From Clostridium sp. AWRP (GTDB taxonomy: Bacteria > Bacillota > Clostridia > Clostridiales > Clostridiaceae), in assembly GCF_004006395.2 (NCBI RefSeq), contig NZ_CP029758.2, positions 1,488,001-1,552,000 of the forward strand: DNA of 64,000 nucleotides. The letters are read 5' to 3'. This document shows, piece after piece, positions 60,840-64,000 of the stretch (its first letter is position 1; each line of letters starts with the position of its first letter). The position numbers were made by a program, and so were the translations under genes. The notes under the pieces were generated by a model, which did no database searches, was not told the origin of the DNA, and saw nothing but the letters and a program-made list of their open reading frames with translations.

Positions 60840-62102
60840 ATGCTTAAAATAAAAAGAAAAATAGCAGCTGTATTAATGATAAGTATAATGTTTGCTTTTT
60901 CAGGGTGTGATAACAGCAGCAAGTATGTTTGTAAAAGTGGAAATAGGGTAGAAGCCTGGCAGAAGGATTTGGATTATCTTAAGGAAGAACTTCCTAAAAA
61001 ACATAAGAATTTATTCTTTAAATTGAGTAAGGAGCAGTTCAACAGTGAAATTGAAGGTTTAAAGCAGTCTTTAAATAAAATGAATGATGATCAAATTCAA
61101 ATGGGTATAAACAAAATAATGACATCTATTGGTGATGGCCATACAGGTACTAACATAAGTTCAGAAAAAATGTTCCCATTGGATTTGTACTGGTTTAATG
61201 ATGGCATTTATGTTATTAATACAACAGATGAGTATAGTCAAATCAAGTATAATAAGCTGGTAAAAATTAATGATAAACCTATACAAGAGGTAATTAAAAG
61301 TGTTTCACAAGTAATTTCTCATGATAATGAACAGGGTATAAAGAGCCAGATAGGTTATTATATTGCAATGCCTTCAGTGCTTCATGGACTTAGTATCATA
61401 GATAATATGGATAGTTGTAAGTTTACTTTTGAAGATAGTAATGGGAAAACATCAGATGTGAATTTAAAACCATTAAGTGGGGATACAGTATTTAATGCTG
61501 TAATTGGTAAAGGAAAAGAAGGAGAGAAGACTCCTTTGTACATGAAAAATCAAGATAAAGCTTATTGGTATGAATATTTAAAAGACAGTAAAACAGTTTA
61601 TTTTAGCTATAATAAATGTTCTGAAATGCAGGAAAAAAGCTTTAAACAATTTTCTAAAGAACTTATGGATGTAATTAATAAAAAAGATGTGCAAAAGCTT
61701 GTTATAGATTTGAGAAATAATGGAGGAGGAATTTCAACAATACTCAATGATTTCATTAAGGAAATATCAAAGAGCAAGCTAAATCAAAAAGGAAAGCTTT
61801 ATGTCATTACAGGTAGAAAGACTTTTTCATCTGCAGTATTAAATGTTATAGATTTAAAGAAAAACACTAAAGCAATTTTTGTTGGAGAGCCTACATCAGG
61901 AAAACCTAACCATTATGGTGAAGTTAAAAAATTTAAGCTTCCAAATTCGGGATTAACTATAAAGTATTCAACAAAGCACTTTAATAATTATGATAAAGAC
62001 GATTCTGAATTTATTCCAGATAAAGAAATAACAACATCTATAAAGGATTATGTAAATAATGTTGATCCTGTAATGGATTATATAATTAAAGGGGATAGAT
62101 AA
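60840..62102 (+). CDS. S41-type peptidase-like lipoprotein
   Basis: This 420-residue protein has a lipoprotein signal (hydrophobic stretch 8-20, lipobox FSGC with the acylated C23), a linker region (about 30-110), and a C-terminal tail-specific-protease-like domain (S41 family): IGDGHTGTNIS, KLVKINDKPIQEVI, LVIDLRNNGGGIST and TGRKTFSSAVLNVIDL, whose serine pair is the expected nucleophile site. It should face outside the membrane. It is placed between the two-component genes and the ABC genes and has AGGAGG before its ATG. It may degrade or process an antimicrobial peptide; this is inferred from context. Confidence 0.87.
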   Translation: MLKIKRKIAAVLMISIMFAFSGCDNSSKYVCKSGNRVEAWQKDLDYLKEELPKKHKNLFFKLSKEQFNSEIEGLKQSLNKMNDDQIQMGINKIMTSIGDGHTGTNISSEKMFPLDLYWFNDGIYVINTTDEYSQIKYNKLVKINDKPIQEVIKSVSQVISHDNEQGIKSQIGYYIAMPSVLHGLSIIDNMDSCKFTFEDSNGKTSDVNLKPLSGDTVFNAVIGKGKEGEKTPLYMKNQDKAYWYEYLKDSKTVYFSYNKCSEMQEKSFKQFSKELMDVINKKDVQKLVIDLRNNGGGISTILNDFIKEISKSKLNQKGKLYVITGRKTFSSAVLNVIDLKKNTKAIFVGEPTSGKPNHYGEVKKFKLPNSGLTIKYSTKHFNNYDKDDSEFIPDKEITTSIKDYVNNVDPVMDYIIKGDR

Positions 62103-62103
62103 A

Positions 62104-62868
62104 ATGAGTATAGTAATAGAAACTAAGGATTTAGGGAAAATATATGGTTCAAAAGCAGTGGCTTTTACAGCACTTCATGGTATTAATCTTAAGGTGGAGG
62201 AGGGTGAATTCTTAGGGATTATGGGTCCCTCTGGAGCAGGTAAAACTACTTTGTTAAATTTACTTTCAACTATAGATGTACCAACTACGGGGAATATTAT
62301 ATTTAATGGTAAGGATATAACCAAATTAAAAAATAAAGAGCTGTCATTATTTAGAAGGGATAAGATAGGTTTTATTTTTCAAGATTTTAATTTGCTGGAT
62401 ACTATGACTGTAGAAGACAATATAGCTCTGCCTTTAGCATTATCTAAGGTAAATCATAAAGAAATACAAAATAAGGTTAAACAATTAAGTGAGTTTTTTG
62501 GAATTGATAGGCACTTGAAAAATTATCCATATGAGCTTTCAGGAGGGCAAAAGCAGAGAACAGCAGCAGCAAGGGCTTTAATAACAGAGCCTTCCGTAAT
62601 ATTTGCAGATGAACCTACAGGAGCTTTAGACTCCAAGTCCTCTGCAGAACTACTTCAATGCTTGAGCAGCATGAATGAAAAGTTCAATAAAACAGTAATA
62701 ATGGTAACCCATGATGTTTTTGCAGCAAGTTACTGCAAGAGAATATTATTTATAAAAGATGGAAAAATTCATGCCAGAATTGATAAAAATGAATCAAGAA
62801 AGGAATTTTTTCAAAGAATAATTGAAATGCTGGCCGCTTTGGGAGGTGCAGTTAATGAACTCCTTTAG
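62104..62868 (+). CDS. BceA-type ABC transporter ATP-binding protein, second module
   Basis: This 254-residue ATPase has Walker A GPSGAGKT (about 41-48), signature LSGGQKQR and Walker B VIFADEPTGALDS, and is paralogous to the one at 48552. It starts 1 base after the lipoprotein stop and its end overlaps the permease start. It powers the partial BceB-like permease that follows and completes the module with the regulator, kinase and lipoprotein. Confidence 0.93.
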   Translation: MSIVIETKDLGKIYGSKAVAFTALHGINLKVEEGEFLGIMGPSGAGKTTLLNLLSTIDVPTTGNIIFNGKDITKLKNKELSLFRRDKIGFIFQDFNLLDTMTVEDNIALPLALSKVNHKEIQNKVKQLSEFFGIDRHLKNYPYELSGGQKQRTAAARALITEPSVIFADEPTGALDSKSSAELLQCLSSMNEKFNKTVIMVTHDVFAASYCKRILFIKDGKIHARIDKNESRKEFFQRIIEMLAALGGAVNELL

Positions 62869-64000
62869 TATAGCCTACAATAATTTTAAACATAATATAA
62901 AAACTTATGCTTTAAACCTTATGGCAATGATTTTTTCTGTGGCAGTTTATTATAATTTTATAGCTTTAAATGATAATCCACAAATTGTTCAAATTAATGA
63001 AATTATGAATATTGTTAGATCTGCATCAACTTCAACAGCAGTACTGCTTCTTGTATTTTTAGTATTTTTCATTTGGTATTCAAATTCCTTTTTTCTAAAG
63101 CAAAAGAAAAAAGAAATAGGAATTTATGCTTTTATGGGCATTGATAATTATAAAATAGGATTAATTTATGCCTTAGAAGGATTTTTACAAGGACTTCTAT
63201 CTATAGTCATTGGCAGTTTTATTGGAATATTATTTTCAAAACTATTTATAATGCTTTTATGCAAAGTTGCTTTTTTAGATGTAAAAATAAACTTTTTTGT
63301 ATCAGTACATGCGCTTATTGAAACAATTATTACATTTTTAATTATATTTTTTATAATTTCAGTTTTAGGTTATTTTAATATAGTAAGAAGTAAATTAATA
63401 GATTTATTTAATGCTTCAAGAAGGCAGGAAGGACTTCCTAAGTTAAGTAAGTTTAAAGCAGCAGCTTCAATCATAATAATTTTAATAGCATATGGTATGT
63501 GCATAAGCTTGCCCAAATTAGCGGTAATTGGCAGCGTTCCTATTATAACTATAATGATTATTTTTGCAACTTACTGGCTTTTTGGTTCTTTCTTTTCAAT
63601 GATAATGAGATATATTTTAGATAAAAAACAAATTTTATATAATGGTACAAACATTGTAAGCATATCCAATATTGTTTTTAGAATTAAAGGAAATTACAAA
63701 ACCCTTGCAACTATTGCTATTTTGATTGCATCAGCAATTACAGCCTTAGGAACAGCAGCTTCAATTAAATATAATACAAAAATAGAATTGGATCTTCCTT
63801 ATTCTTTTACTTATATATTAGATGGCAACACAGGAGATGAAATTGAACCTAAAGTTAATAAGTATATTACTTCAGCAAATCACAATATTTTATTAAAGGA
63901 AAAAGTCAATTTTATTTTTGTAAATAAGTTCAAAATTGATAAAAACCTTTCAGAAGATGAATTTATGGTAGTTAAAGCTTCTGACTTTAAAAAGATAACA
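62855..64000 (+). CDS. BceB-type permease, partial (runs off right edge)
   Basis: The open frame runs from ATG 62855 to the window edge (382 codons so far, no stop). GGGAGGTG at 62841-62848 is the ribosome site, and the start overlaps the ATPase stop by 14 bases. The N-terminus MNSFSIAYNNFKHNIKTYAL, the FFLKQKKKEIGIYAFMG loop after the second helix and the later SKFKAAASIIIILIAYGM region match BceB permeases; the start of the large outer domain is reached near the edge. It is the membrane half of the ATPase at 62104. The C-terminal part is outside the window. Confidence 0.92.
   Translation, partial: MNSFSIAYNNFKHNIKTYALNLMAMIFSVAVYYNFIALNDNPQIVQINEIMNIVRSASTSTAVLLLVFLVFFIWYSNSFFLKQKKKEIGIYAFMGIDNYKIGLIYALEGFLQGLLSIVIGSFIGILFSKLFIMLLCKVAFLDVKINFFVSVHALIETIITFLIIFFIISVLGYFNIVRSKLIDLFNASRRQEGLPKLSKFKAAASIIIILIAYGMCISLPKLAVIGSVPIITIMIIFATYWLFGSFFSMIMRYILDKKQILYNGTNIVSISNIVFRIKGNYKTLATIAILIASAITALGTAASIKYNTKIELDLPYSFTYILDGNTGDEIEPKVNKYITSANHNILLKEKVNFIFVNKFKIDKNLSEDEFMVVKASDFKKIT

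Noticed and set aside
1..64000. CRISPR arrays, tRNA or rRNA genes, prophage
   Set aside because: No regularly spaced repeats, cloverleaf-like or rRNA-like sequence and no phage structural genes were seen on reading both strands.

Overview
The window is AT-rich, compact bacterial DNA with strong AGGAGG-type ribosome binding sites. Its families (flavodoxin, DUF3793, electron-transferring flavoprotein with a lactate-type dehydrogenase, double FeoA, Bce-type export modules, LytTR regulator, TipAS regulator) point to an anaerobic Clostridium of the family Clostridiaceae. Species cannot be named from the sequence alone. No rRNA, tRNA, CRISPR array or prophage was seen.

Layout. 1-3.2 kb: ABC exporter (ATPase plus two ABC-2 permeases) convergent with a LytTR response regulator. 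3.4-7.1 kb: chemoreceptor, DUF4213/DUF364 protein and an unrecognised gene. 7.25-11.84 kb (minus strand): a six-gene operon encoding a DUF2997 protein, two paralogous three-helix membrane proteins (one with a helix-hairpin-helix domain), a Ycf46-type AAA ATPase, a DUF1257/Ycf35-like protein and a radical-SAM activase-like protein. It lies between two 94-bp direct copies of the 3' end of the gene at 6411-7145. Three of its proteins end in the same tail, GR-x-[IV]-DF. This is the most interesting region and may be an undescribed system.

12-28 kb: flavin-fold protein, soluble chemoreceptor with a zinc-binding CZB domain, sodium:solute symporter, etfB-etfA-FAD dehydrogenase behind a TGGT-N3-ACCA operator, cupin and AraC genes, a FadR-type GntR regulator, an OPT transporter overlapping a PqqD-like gene, then a Fur-controlled feoA-feoA-feoB-feoC locus followed by flavodoxin and DUF3793.

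28-41.7 kb: methyltransferase, ketopantoate-reductase-like gene and membrane protein around a strong Fur box, AraC regulator with a MATE pump, a chemoreceptor remnant broken by an IS with a 29-bp target duplication, a CsoR-type repressor and P1B ATPase with three matching operators, a glycosyltransferase with TetR regulator, and a MerR regulator with a doubled TipAS domain.

41.9-64 kb: drug-response and export genes. These are a Bce-type two-component pair without its transporter, a MATE pump, cupins, MerR with a cupin/carboxymuconolactone-decarboxylase/flavodoxin operon, a metallophosphoesterase, a BceAB-like transporter without its own sensor pair, two tandem MFS pumps, dapL, a TetR regulator with a rifampicin-phosphotransferase-like enzyme, and a complete Bce-type module (regulator, kinase, S41 lipoprotein, ATPase, permease) whose permease runs off the right edge.
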